Assembly: GCA_000320545.1 (NCBI GenBank)
Contig: ADNK01000313.1
Span: 38,501-102,500 of the forward strand
Reading direction: 5' to 3'
DNA length: 64,000 bases
Origin: Bigelowiella natans CCMP2755
Lineage: Eukaryota > Cercozoa > Chlorarachniophyceae
In this document: positions 25,372 to 35,832 of the stretch, in pieces
Position numbering within the stretch: the first letter of the stretch is position 1
Layout: each line of letters starts with the position of its first letter
Position numbers and translations under genes: made by a program
The notes under the pieces: generated by a model
Told to the model about the DNA's origin: nothing
The model's input: only the letters and a program-made list of their open reading frames with translations
Databases searched by the model: none

Positions 25372-25601
25372 AAAGACACACGCAAACACGCATGCCTGCG
25401 CACGCACTACCATCTGAGGATGCTACTTCGACGCTGCTCAGTCCATCTTGTTCCATGACCTAGCCACATCCCAGTCAGCGTTGTCAACACAACCATCATG
25501 GCTATTCTGCGCGATCGAAGACGATGGGAGTATCCAAGACGAGTGGGGGCCGTCGCCAAGAGGGGGGGCCAATGCATCAGCCTTCTGCTGCCTTCACCCA
25601 T
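17808..25601 (-). CDS. LanC-like protein with long acidic N-terminal extension
   Basis: LanC-like (LANCL/GCR2) proteins are glutathione-binding homologues of bacterial lanthionine cyclases. C-terminal exons in order on the minus strand carry the repeated barrel motifs: YSGSPGVSYLLYRLAK (about 23,340), DGFLYGRAGYLLATIS (about 21,228), LYLGAAHGLIG style motif VYLGAAHGLIG (about 19,975), VQWAHGA (about 19,225), WHKGLVKKSAG (about 18,860), LCHGVAGNGYAFLSMARV (about 18,690 and 18,490), RAGAFALFL (about 18,250), ending near 17,808. Upstream exons with matching phases add about 340 residues: MVVLTTLTGMW (25,499), a Cys-poor segment (about 25,258-25,140) and an exon at 24,773-23,885 rich in Asp/Glu, Pro and Ser. 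The start may be 25,601 or 25,499. The two halves could be separate genes. The exon at 22,200-21,935 contains a long Asn/Ser-rich insert whose donor is uncertain. Confidence 0.75.
20905..21106. repeat. (GA)n, (TA)n and (GT)n tracts
   Basis: (AG)n at about 20,911-20,950, (TA)n at about 21,028-21,066 and (GT)n at about 21,076-21,106, all in one LanC-like intron between the LYGRAGY exon and the IELLIRRLVEE exon. Confidence 0.9.
21237..21330. repeat. Two-copy direct repeat, about 45 bp
   Basis: TGTATACATTTGTATACGAT and AACGAACGCACCTCT occur twice in succession with a single change, in a LanC-like intron immediately upstream (gene sense) of the LYGRAGY exon. Confidence 0.85.
23885..24773 (-). other. 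Long acidic low-complexity exon of the LanC-like gene
   Basis: At 889 bases this is by far the longest exon in the gene. It contains (AE)n near the start, a PPPPP tract, a run of about 12 Glu coded by (CTC)n on the plus strand, and a Ser/Asn tail. The acceptor is TTATTTCAG and the donor GTACTA. It encodes an apparently disordered acidic region. Its phase-2 end joins an exon at about 23,729-23,635 (IDHGILPNGSFLRP...). Confidence 0.6.
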
Positions 25602-25659
25602 TGGGAATCGAAATCCTAAATGCGCGCCCTTCCGATCGATGTTAGTTTCCAGGTGCACA

Positions 25660-26908
25660 GCTCAGGAAACACTTCTTCTCATTCAAATGTTGAGCAGTGA
25701 AATCAATCAATGGGGATTTATTTGTTTACTGCCGTAATTTGTACCTAGAAATGTCTGTTTTGTCATGTCGCAAGGTGAAATTCTATGCGTTTACTGTCAT
25801 TGGCGTCACTTCTGATGATCATCGACCGCTCACATGAACCGCTGCATTCATTCTTGCAACACTTTGCCTTCGTGATGGGCGTGCTGCTTCGTTCGTTCAC
25901 TCGTTCACTCGCTCATTCTCCAAAAATCTTCCTTTGCGGTGTTGTCGCAGGGTTCGCTGATGGAGGTCTGTGTCGGCAATCACCAAACTCCACAAAGTCC
26001 TTTGGCTTCATTGCTTCGCACACTTCTTGTGATCTTTTTCTTCTTTTTCTTCTGTCGTTCGTGCGTTGCCATGTTGCACGTCCAGACACATTCGTGTGTT
26101 CTGCTCGACGCTGTCTGCGATGGCAAGATCGTGTCGTGCGGGTACCACAGCACTGGCGGACGGGTGATCCTTGTTTCTTCTCGATGGCCTTGCGTTCAAC
26201 GGTTCCACATCGGAAACACTGCACTTCAGTTCGTTCACTCGCTCACATGCGTCACGCGTGATGACGTGATCACGTGCACAGCTAGACATCTGTGCATCTG
26301 AAAACACTTCGTTCGTGCGTGCCCAGCACCCACTTGCTGTTCTGGTGAGCAGTGACGGCGTGCACGCACAAGCGCGTGCGGCATCACGTGCAGGACCACA
26401 ACCACCCGAGCTCCACGGTGTGCTGCGCAGCAAGGTCGCGCCGTGCAGCAGCGTTCAGTGTGCCACCGCATGCACAAGCTGGAAAGCTCAGATTGCCTGC
26501 GCTGCACCATGCGATGTTCAGATGATTTGCATTGCACTTTGTCTGTGTGTGTCACCTGCACTGGTGCAGTGCGCGCGTGTTCAGCGCATGTGTGCACGGC
26601 GAGCGCGGGCCACGGCGGATGGTGCAAAGCTAGAAAGCTGCGCGGCTGCCAGCGCTTGCACACACTGCATTTCATCCATCAGTCTCAACTACCGTGCTAG
26701 CATGTGTCGCAACGCAAGCACGTTTTGTGCAACTGATCCCTAATCCATGGCTAGCTCTAGCTAGCTAGCAGAGCTACTAGACATCATGCACATGCGCACA
26801 CTCACATCCCGCCACATGCTAGCATGCGTGCATGTGAGCAGACGCATCATTTCATCATTTGACGTAGACGCATCTAGGTGCCATGCATTGCTGCTTGCGC
26901 GCCGACTT
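25660..26908. other. Repeat-like island left of the DIRS element
   Basis: GC-richer than the genes, without microsatellites, and containing repeated words such as TTCGTTCACTCGCTCA and GCGTGCACGCACAAGCGCGTG. Overlapping open frames on both strands (for example 26,008-26,433 and 26,235-26,675) are Arg/Cys-rich and match nothing I recognise. Probably decayed repeat DNA into which the DIRS element inserted. Confidence 0.45.
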
Positions 26909-27069
26909 CTTGTCCTCGCTTGGCCCGTTGGGCCGCGCTCGGCCAAACTGCGACAAGCAGCGCTGCTGCAGCTCAGCAATTGAACGTCACTGATGATCAC
27001 GACTTCCCATTTTTGACATTTCATGCTCAAGATCGCGCGCAAAATTGACAAATTGTTTTCTTCAGATTT
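26909..27069. repeat. Left inverted terminal repeat of the DIRS element
   Basis: The core CAATTGAACGT...TTTTCTTCAGATTT is the reverse complement of 31,211-31,304 with few differences. The outer 70 bases (CTTGTCCTCGCTTGGCCC...) instead pair with the internal region at about 31,066-31,152. Confidence 0.85.
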
Positions 27070-27179
27070 CCCGCGCTCAAGGTCGTGCCAGCCCCGCGCA
27101 GTGGATGTCCGCCCCGGAATGAAGCAAGCAACAAGAACCCAATCTGCAAGGAAACCAACTCCTTTCTCTCCTAGCAGAG

Positions 27180-27755
27180 TCAGAAACCGAACGCCGCCAT
27201 TGATCCTGTGCATCCCATTGGCAGGCGTTCTGGCTGGCAACACACCGACCCTGCCACAAAACGGAAGCATTTGCGATGCTGTGGATGCATTGGTGCATTG
27301 AAACATCCATCGGATGAGTCGTGTGTGATGTGCTTGCACATCACACACACGCGTCCACGGTGAGCAGCCATTGATCAGGTTGCAGGTTGTTCAGGAAATT
27401 GTCCAGTGTTCTGAACTTCTGATGCACGTGAAGTGCGCATTTGTTGAGCTGACGCACATCCGACACGAGGCGATGTTCGCCCTTTTTCTTTTCAGGAATC
27501 AGGAAAGAGGGGGAGATGAACCCCTCAGAGTCGTTTGTTGCCATTGTCGCTTTGCCCTCCTCGATGAGGGTTTTGCAGCCTTCGCGTGTGGGTTGGCGTC
27601 GTCGCTGCTGCTTCGGTTCTGACAAGCAGACGGGCGGACAAGTTTCGGTTCGGTTGTGAACGGCATCTTGCAGCCTGAGTTGTGCACCTGTTGCGTCAGG
27701 GATGATCCTGATTTGAGCACGAGACGAAACAGGGCAAGTGGTTCCGATTGGGACG
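27180..27755 (-). pseudogene. Reverse transcriptase, N-terminal half, inverted
   Basis: Minus-strand peptides FLIPEKKKGEHRLVSDVRQL and QWLLTVDA match RT motifs 1-2 and A. After a frameshift near 27,345, FNAPMHPQHRKCFRF and ERLPMGCTGSMAAF continue through motif B. The reading frame then ends near the left repeat. Motif C is found only on the opposite strand at about 28,475. Confidence 0.7.
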
Positions 27756-28382
27756 TCATCGGCGGCCTCGACGGTTCCGTCCTCCTCGGAAAGTGCGGCC
27801 CCTGCCGCGGCCCCTTTGGCCACGTCCGGTTGGATTGCATTGGAACGGACTGAAGTTGAGCCATTTGTCACGTCTCGGTTTGCGTCGGTGAGTTCCTGGG
27901 AGTTGGCTGCATTTTTGAAGTTTTTTGTCAGCGTCGAGTTCCGCGTTGAGTGTTTTCGTTTCTTCTGCGGATGGCACGTTGTCTCTGGAAGTGCCCGGCT
28001 TCGGAGTGGATTTGAGCGCTTGTTTTTTGGCGATGTGTTTGCATTGTTGCAGAGCTCTGGCAGGGACGTTGCTTGTTGCGAGTGATGAACGCCGGGCTTT
28101 TGTGAAAATTTCTTCTTCTCTTTCGAGCTTGCCTTCATTGAGCAATCTCGCCAATTCAACGTGAATTTCTGCGGCAGCTGCGCAAGCCAAGTTGGATGCC
28201 GACCAGCAGTCTTCGAACAGTTCGCGGATGTCAGCGGCTCCTTGTTTGATGAGAAATGACGCCAGGGTGGGTGGTTTCGGCAGCGTGCTGAGCAGCTTGA
28301 GTTGCGCGCAGAGTTTTTTGCAGTCCGCTGTCTGCAGTGGGATGTGATCTTGGGCGCTGTTGATGCGCAGACCTCAAAATTT
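27756..28382 (-). pseudogene. DIRS Gag-like protein, inverted fragment
   Basis: The minus-strand frame contains LLSTLPKPPTLASFLIKQ, ACAAAAEIHVELARLLNE and a C-terminal basic tail with GRGQRGRGRGRTFRGG. Short Gag proteins ending in RG-rich nucleic-acid-binding tails are usual in DIRS/Ngaro elements. It runs opposite to the RNase H and recombinase parts. The start is lost at the inversion junction near 28,380. Confidence 0.6.
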
Positions 28383-29400
28383 GTCGAGGCCCTCTTCGTC
28401 CTCTCTTTGTTGGGAAGCGTGGTCAGCACCCTGCCTCACCACCCTGCGAACCTGCTTTCCACAGGTCGACTTCTTCTCGCATGTCGACGACGTTTGCATG
28501 CAACTTCCTAGATGCAGACCACAGGTGGCAAACTCGTGGACACAAGCGCTGCGATGGGCCTTCCGAATCCTCAACGCACCCCTCAAAAACCACAAATCAC
28601 CTTGGAAGCCATCTCGCACCATCACCCACCTGGGATTCACGATCAACACCAACACTTTGAGCACGTCCATGCCAAAAGCAAAGGCTGAGAAAGTGACCAA
28701 ACAAGTGCGCAAGTGCCTCATCAACAAAAACGCCGCCAACACACTGAGACTCAATGCACTCGCGTCAACAATCGGGCAAGTGATCGCTTCATTGCCCGCA
28801 GTCAAAGAAGGACGCCTGCACGCAGCTCACCTTTGCCACACACAAACACAGGTGATCCGCAAGGCGGGATGGAACCACGCGGCAAGAGCGACACTGACCC
28901 CACGAGCTCAGGCGGAGCTCACATGGTGGCTGGCATGCCCATCCTGCATCCGCGCCAGACCAGTGTCCGCCAGGTGCACCCACCACGAAATCACCGCCAT
29001 GGCACCCGATGCATCTGATCTGATGATGGCTGGGGTACCATTGTCTGATGCTCGTCCACCGCACTGGCACAGACACTCATCCCGCCGCGAACGGCGGAAA
29101 GGGATCGCCTGCAAAGAATTGCTTGCGGTTTGGGAGTCAATTCAACGATGCCAACACAAGGTCAAAAGTTCCCACCTCAACGTTCGGTGCAACAACTCCG
29201 TGGCAGCAGCGGCGCTCAACAAGTGGGGTTCACGTGATGAATCCCTGCGCCACCTGTCACTTCAAGTGTTCTCATGGGCTGTGTCCACCGACACACTGCT
29301 GACCGCCACCTGCGTTGCGTGCCACCTCACAGCAACTCTTTGTCAGACCGACTGTCACGAGGTCTGCCCACATCCCCCTCCGTCCTCGCGGAAACGAAAA
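28373..29400 (+). pseudogene. Reverse transcriptase C-terminal half and RNase H
   Basis: The plus strand carries FFSHVDDV (motif C, the x-V-D-D box), THLGFTINT, then an RNase H-like region with MAPDASDLMMAGV, KELLAVWESIQ, CNNSVAAAALNKWG and a C-terminal HLTATLCQTDC. The order matches DIRS/Ngaro RT-RH proteins. The first few residues before motif C are in another frame (KFVEALFVLSLLG). The frame is open for about 340 codons but the acidic RNase H residues are not all evident. Confidence 0.7.
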
Positions 29401-29559
29401 CGCTGGCATCAGGTGTCCGAGCGGCAAGAGGCCGCTTGCGGTGGACCATTGCCCACAAAACATTCCGCACCATGCGCAAACATCTCGGCGTCACAAACTT
29501 CACCAACGATTTCATCACACACCCCAAGACGCTCATCGTGCTCAACCTCAATCAGACCA

Positions 29560-31072
29560 ACTCCCTGCTCAACAAAATCGAACAGACGAAAGAGACAGCG
29601 ATGGTGCTCGCACCGCTGTGGCCCAGCGTGGAATGGTTCAACAGAATCACTCGCCTGTCAACGTCTCTGCCTCACATCCTTCACCCACGCACAGTGAAAG
29701 CAATGAACCAATCCAAAAAGTCTTGTCCCGGCTGGAGTTGGATTTCAGTGAGGCCATCCGGGAAGCGGAAATTGCGCGCAAAGTTCCGCACGAGGCTCAA
29801 CTCCTCCAACGGATCGCAGCGTCCATTGTGTCCAATCACAATGCTGCATGGAAGGCCCTCCGACAGTGCACTTCGGAGAATCCGGCTGCACTGCGAACGA
29901 CACCTCCGAATTCTTCAGAAGACCAGATGCCAGCTCTTCTTCTCGCGGCGTTCGGGACCCACACACGTCGCACACGTGGAAGCGGTTCACGCTTCCAACA
30001 AACGGCCGCTGCGGTCGGCCATTGCCTTCAGACCTTGCACGCCACACCCACGGACATCATCCGAAACACCTCCAAACCTGTGGCCCGCAAACTGCAAGGT
30101 TCCACACCACGTGAAGACGTCCCAAACGTCCACGACGCACTGCGACAGACGTGCGCACTGCACCGCCAGGACACTGCGAAGGCCCGACGAGCACGTCTCA
30201 TCGCAGCGATGATGCTGCTCGGCACTGAGCGCTTCTCTGACCTCGCCAGACACTTCAGAGACGACAGATCCTTGCAATTCACGGTGCATCGACTCGATGC
30301 ACCGGAATGGGCCCGCAAACACAGGTTCACGGACCTGGACACGTTCCACCGATGTGGCTACCTGCGTCAGCATCAGACCCTGCACGAGCACGACTTCATC
30401 GTGCTGAAGCCACGACCGTTTCACGCCAAAACGGCCTTGGCCAAGGGCCGCCTGTGCGGCAACTGGATTCGCCTCACCGAAAACAGATTCGCAGAAGCGC
30501 CATGCCCGGTGCTCGCAACCATTGGCTGCATCGACGAGACTCGCACACTCCGCATTTCATCCCGCGCACCCATCGGGAATGCGGACAAAGCCGGGTCACC
30601 GGATGACACCGGAAGGAATCACAGACCCGCCAAACCATTGTTCACACAACTCAACCGCAGCCTCCGTGAACCCCTGCAACCGGACACCCTTTCCGGAATC
30701 ATCGCCCGAGAGACACTCAAGCCCTTGGACCTGCACGGCCGGTTCGTCCCGTTCTCGCACTCACTCAAAGCAACTTCGGCGTCTTGCAAGATGGCGCACG
30801 GCGTTCCACTGCCACAGGTCTTGAAAATGGGTGACTGGTCCTCACATCATGCCTTCTTCAAACACCACTGCTGTCAACCAATGACCGAGGTCAACCCGGG
30901 AAGATTGCGTGATGCTTTGCTCCACGACTGGCGCCTCAGTCGAGCACACGTGCTTCTGCATTCGGTGCGACCACCACTGCAACGGCTAGACACCAACAAC
31001 GACGAGGCGATGGCTCACGCATTGGCTCTCCAACGGGCTGGCTCTGTCTCTCGACGACGTGGTCATCAGTGA
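29560..31072 (+). pseudogene. Tyrosine recombinase of the DIRS element
   Basis: APLWPSVEWFNRI (about 29,612-29,650, frame 2) is the typical linker. The recombinase follows in another frame: AAMMLLGTERFSDLARHF, PFSHSLKATSAS, GVPLPQVLKMGDWSSHHAFF and KHHCC. Family members have H-x-x-R and a catalytic Tyr just after the WS box. Here the Arg is Lys and the Tyr position reads His or Cys, so the enzyme is probably dead. The stop lies inside the internal complementary region. Confidence 0.7.
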
Positions 31073-31189
31073 CGTTCAATTGCTGAGCGCTGCAGCAGCG
31101 CCGCTTGTCGCAGTTTGGCCGAGCGCGGCCCAACGGGCCAAGCGAGGACAAGCGTAGACAGGCAAGCTGCTGCAGCGAGGCAATTGAAC
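31066..31189. repeat. Internal complementary region of the DIRS element
   Basis: The first part (TCAGTGACGTTCAATTGCTG to GCGAGGACAAG) is complementary to the left tip. The second part (AAGCGTAGACAGGC to GCAATTGAAC) is complementary to the right tip at about 31,297-31,333. The two parts meet at the expected fused-ends junction. In DIRS elements this region is thought to template completion of the ends from a circular intermediate. Confidence 0.85.
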
Positions 31190-31210
31190 CCACCCGACCC
31201 ACCCTTGCGG

Positions 31211-31333
31211 AAAATCCGAAGAAAACAATTTGTCAATTTTGCGCGCGATCTTGAGCATGAAATGTCAAAAATGGGAAGTCGTAATCATCAGCAACGTTCA
31301 ATTGCCTCGCTGCAGCAGCTTGCCTGTTTACGC
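31211..31333. repeat. Right inverted terminal repeat of the DIRS element
   Basis: The core is complementary to the left repeat. The outermost part, GTTCAATTGCCTCGCTGCAG to CCTGTTTACGC, is complementary to the second half of the internal complementary region, including a 29-base perfect stretch. Confidence 0.85.
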
Positions 31334-32059
31334 TGTGATGTGTGCACGACGTGTGCGACACGATGCATTCACATGCAATGAGTAGACATGATGGTGGAGA
31401 CAAAGCAAATCATCTTGAGCGCTGTGGCTGATGTGCTTTGCAAAGCTACATCAGGATGACAATAAAAAAAAATCACATTTGTTACATCCGTCTCTAGCTC
31501 ATAGTGTGACACACTTGTCATCGACGATGTACATTTAGCACGTGACGCGGGCGTAACAACAACTAGACAATGCTAAAAGGCCACAAACGTGAATGCTGAA
31601 ATACAAAATCGCAGAATCAAACAATCAAATCTTAGTGCTGTATCCGCCGTATTGCACAGCTCTAGAGCTACATGATTAGGACTAGAGGATGACGATTGAA
31701 AAAATGTAATCTTTTCATTGCCATCCATCTCATATGACACAGGGTAGCGCATGTGCTATGAGAGCGGATCATGCAATGATGCACTGCTGCATACAGAGTT
31801 ACACATTAGGATATATAATAAATAATAAGATCTTGCACAGTAGTAGTTGCATTAGCCGTGATACTAGGCGATATTGTCTTTGAAGGGGTCAAATGTAGAA
31901 CGCCCGTCCTCCGTGAGCAAGTTCAGCTTCATTAGTCTTCTTTTTTGATAAAACCTATAGTGTATTTGGTTGGATGTATAAAATTGCCCGAATAATACGC
32001 TTACAGCGTAGATCATCGCCTATAATATAAAAGTATCTACTCGTTGTACATGCCCACTC

Positions 32060-32096
<37 letters not shown>

Positions 32097-32220
32097 TATC
32101 TCACCGACATTTACAATTATTTTTATGTGCGTGCGTGCGTGCGTGCGTGTGTTTATCTTTGTTTAAATAGGTGGCAAATAATATTTCATTTATAAATAAA
32201 TATGATGATAGATATCCTCG
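31334..32220. other. Intergenic, partly repeat-like
   Basis: Right flank of the DIRS element; island-like composition continues to about 31,870. A (CA)n tract lies at about 32,065-32,094 and a (GTGC)n-like tract at about 32,125-32,150, followed by the 3' end of the SET gene. No gene is visible. Confidence 0.5.
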
Positions 32221-33633
32221 TTACTGAATCTGTTCGAATGAGCTTTTCCTTCTCTGGAATATGCTAATTGTATGCTTCAATGCCTTATATTACCCAAAAA
32301 AATGCTTAATATCAGCTTGGAGAGGGAAATTTGGTACACAAATACAAACACACTGACATACACACAAATACTACAAAAATTTTGATATTTCACACATCGC
32401 ACAAATATACACCTATAATATTATCTGACCAAGTATATTAATACAAAAGTATACACATATATACATATATGTATAAATATTAGTTTTTACCACTACCACT
32501 GCTACTACTAATACTGCTATATATATTACTACTACTATACGACTGCTAGTACTGGTGCTTCTACTACTTTCTGCTCGCCTATGCGGATTGCAAGTGCTTC
32601 TTCCTCTCGTGATCCCGGAAATAGTCTCCCAGACCTTATTAGGTGATCATAATTATAATGATAATAATAATGATATTAACAATCAGTTTGAAGATTGTGT
32701 AGCAAACAAAGAAGATCTAAAGTGAGGAGATATATATAGTAGTAGTAGGCCACCATCTACGTATCATCAACAACAATACCATCACCATCATCACCATCAT
32801 CACCAAAAATATGAGGATGATATCATTATGACTTATGATGAGAACTAACGAGAATGCATGCCATGATGATATGTGACACATACTCGCGTACAGCTAGATT
32901 TTCTTCCAATGGGCTACTGAACCCTGCTAGCCTATATTGTTGTTACGACGTCGTGTGATTTTTTAATTATTATTATTATTATTTCGTCAGTCAGTATATA
33001 GCACAAAAAAATAGTAGTAAGTGAACGTGGAAGTACCTATTTTGCGCCCATTGGATCATTGCATTGCACATTTCTTCCTCATTGTTTTCACTGAAAGGCA
33101 GTGTCATATGTTCCTTCCACAAATCATCGCGAAATATAGGCTCCAAAATGAAGGCATCCTACGCGACGACATGAGAATAAATATTAATAACATTTTGAAT
33201 ATATGTTTATAAAAAAATGGTTAACTAACGACGTATTAATGACACCCTCCTTACGTAGAAATAACAAGATGATGGATGGATGATACTTAGGAGGAGAAGG
33301 GCTATAATTAAATCGCGAGTGTAATGACAACAAACTATAACAATATACATTGCACCTTGTCTTTAAGCAAACAAAGTCTCATAAATGCTTGCATGGTCTC
33401 GGTTGGATCTTCATCAGATTTCATCAAAAAAGACTGTAAAGAATAAAAACATATGTAAAATGTTGCTAACAAAATAATAAATGAAGTTAAGATGTAGTCG
33501 TCGTAAGAATGAAGCATCATGAAAATACAAACGACGACCGCAGAATGGTACATCAGGTGATAGTGCCCCCTCCCCCCATTTTGCGGCATCATTCAACTAC
33601 TCCACTTTGTGATTAACTAGCTATGAAATAATG

Positions 33634-33670
<37 letters not shown>

Positions 33671-33769
33671 ATTAGTTTCCTATGCTTTTCGGATGGCTGG
33701 AAGTTGTTAAACTCCCCGTCCTCAACTACTACTTGTTATTATTTTCTGTCTCGAGGAATAACCAAAATT

Positions 33770-33807
<38 letters not shown>

Positions 33808-34582
33808 TTGGGAAAGAGCCATTCCTTCTTGCTCCAGAGTATCAGCCTTATCTCCAAAAAATCGATCCTGAAAAATAAGTCATTTTTTTTATTTGCTATT
33901 TATTGTTACTATCTGCTGCTGCTGCTGCTGCTGCTGCTGTTATTGCGAGTTGAGGGTACAATGATGTACCATATTGACATATTTCCTATAAATGTTCTCC
34001 TTTTAGTTGAGACAAGAAGAGAATATTAGGCACAGTGAAAGTGTGATATCTGGAAACATCAATTGATTGCAACCGTCTCCATCTCATCATTGTTATCATC
34101 ATCACAACTAGTAGCACAAAACGAAATCCATCAGTATCATTATCATCATCGTCATCATCATTAACACACATCCTCCGTTATTGAAAGCTTAAGTTCGACT
34201 GCTTCCACTCCTAATACAACAGAATAGAGTAGAATTGATGATGATGATGATGATGATGATCATGATGATAAAAGATGTACGATGTATGATTTCTTATGGA
34301 GAAATAATAATAGCAAGATAAGACCGTAGTTAGGATCGGATACTCCATAATTCACTAGAAGCTGAGACCTGTGGTGTTTTATCGAAACAAATAATAGCGA
34401 TAAACAACGGCCATGATGCACCAGAGTACTGCTACTACTACTACTACTACTACTACTTTGAAACTATGTATATCTCAATCTGATCTCCATCACATATATT
34501 GTTGCTTGTCTTGCTACTACTTACTCGGTTAATGAAGGTGCGAAGTTCAACTTCACAAGTTCTCCCTCGGTGAAACTATAGC

Positions 34583-34618
<36 letters not shown>

Positions 34619-34807
34619 TGTCGTTACATAGTAGCAAGTACAGAACATTAAACCAATAATGATCATGTAAAAGTGATATCATGAGCTACAAGACGACGAG
34701 GACGACGACGCCATAGTAATATAGTATCATCTAGTCAAGGAGCCCAAGGGAAGTGGGGGGGGAAACAATTTAGTCCGACACACACACATACACACACACA
34801 CACACAA

Positions 34808-34844
<37 letters not shown>

Positions 34845-35382
34845 GAGATAGAGAGAAAGCAAGAGAGAGATGAGAGAAAGAAAGATTATGCAATATAATA
34901 CTTAAATATTACACTGATTCACCACCACCAGCACTACCTGCTATACCACTACTTAGAAGAAAACAATCATGCTATTATTATCATTATTTTTATTACAGTC
35001 TCAACTTACAATCTTCTCTTCATTATTAACTATCATTATGTTATGATCGCAACCACTCCCCCCTCCCCCTGTCACTTACTCAGCATTAGAAACTATAGAG
35101 ACTTTCGAGCCCGCATTTCCCCCAATTCCAAAGATGTTGCCACCCGATTTGACCTTAAAATTTACGATGCGAGCCGTAACGACGGTGAAAATCATCATCG
35201 TCATCATTGCATTGATTCTTGAGAATATAGTTAATAATGTAGCAGGTGGTTTAAGTAGTAAATACTACCACTTGTTATTTATCTTGTAGTTTCATATTAT
35301 GTCTGCTTACTGCAGCAGCATGAAATTGTGTGTGTGGTTACATACACACATCCCAACACACACACACACACACATAAACACG

Positions 35383-35424
<42 letters not shown>

Positions 35425-35797
35425 CATTATACTTATTTTTAAAAAGTATTATGCATACTCGTAAATGGTTTGCTTTAGTTGTGTGTATACGTATTTGTAG
35501 TAGTTTTACTTTCAGCGAGGCACTGTTTGTCCTAGAATGTTCGAATAATCCAGCTAATCCAACCATTGTCCTTGTTGATAATAAGGACACCATCACCACC
35601 ACCAACAACAATAACAACAACAAGAGCGATAATGAAGGAAAAGAAATAAAACAAATAGTAAATTTAGCAGCCCTGAGCATATACAGCAACAGTATGTCTC
35701 CGCTGCTCCCTCCTCATACGCTCTCGATCCATCAGTGTTTGCAAGATCACGTGTCACTCACTCACTCAATCAATCTATGATAAACTTACCCTCTAGT

Positions 35798-35832
<35 letters not shown>

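Larger units (their letters stand above)
26909..31333 (+). mobile_element. DIRS-type tyrosine-recombinase retrotransposon, internally inverted and decayed
   Basis: About 4.4 kb bounded by inverted terminal repeats that share a core (26,978-27,069 versus 31,211-31,304) but have different outer tips. A segment inside the right end (31,066-31,189) is complementary to both tips, the internal complementary region typical of DIRS elements. Coding parts: Gag with an RGRGRGR tail and the first half of a reverse transcriptase on the minus strand, then RT motif C (HVDDV), RNase H and a tyrosine recombinase on the plus strand. The strand switch places an inversion of about 1.2 kb between roughly 27.15 and 28.38 kb. 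Frameshifts and changed catalytic residues show the copy is inactive. Boundaries are from repeat comparison and may be off by a few bases. Confidence 0.85.

Noticed and set aside
26008-26675. Open frames of 141-158 codons on both strands left of the DIRS element
   Set aside because: Mutually overlapping, Arg/Cys/His-rich, no motif. They arise from stop-poor GC-rich repeat DNA.
29327-30609. Minus-strand frames of 60-145 codons across the DIRS recombinase
   Set aside because: They are antisense shadows of the plus-strand RNase H and recombinase frames.
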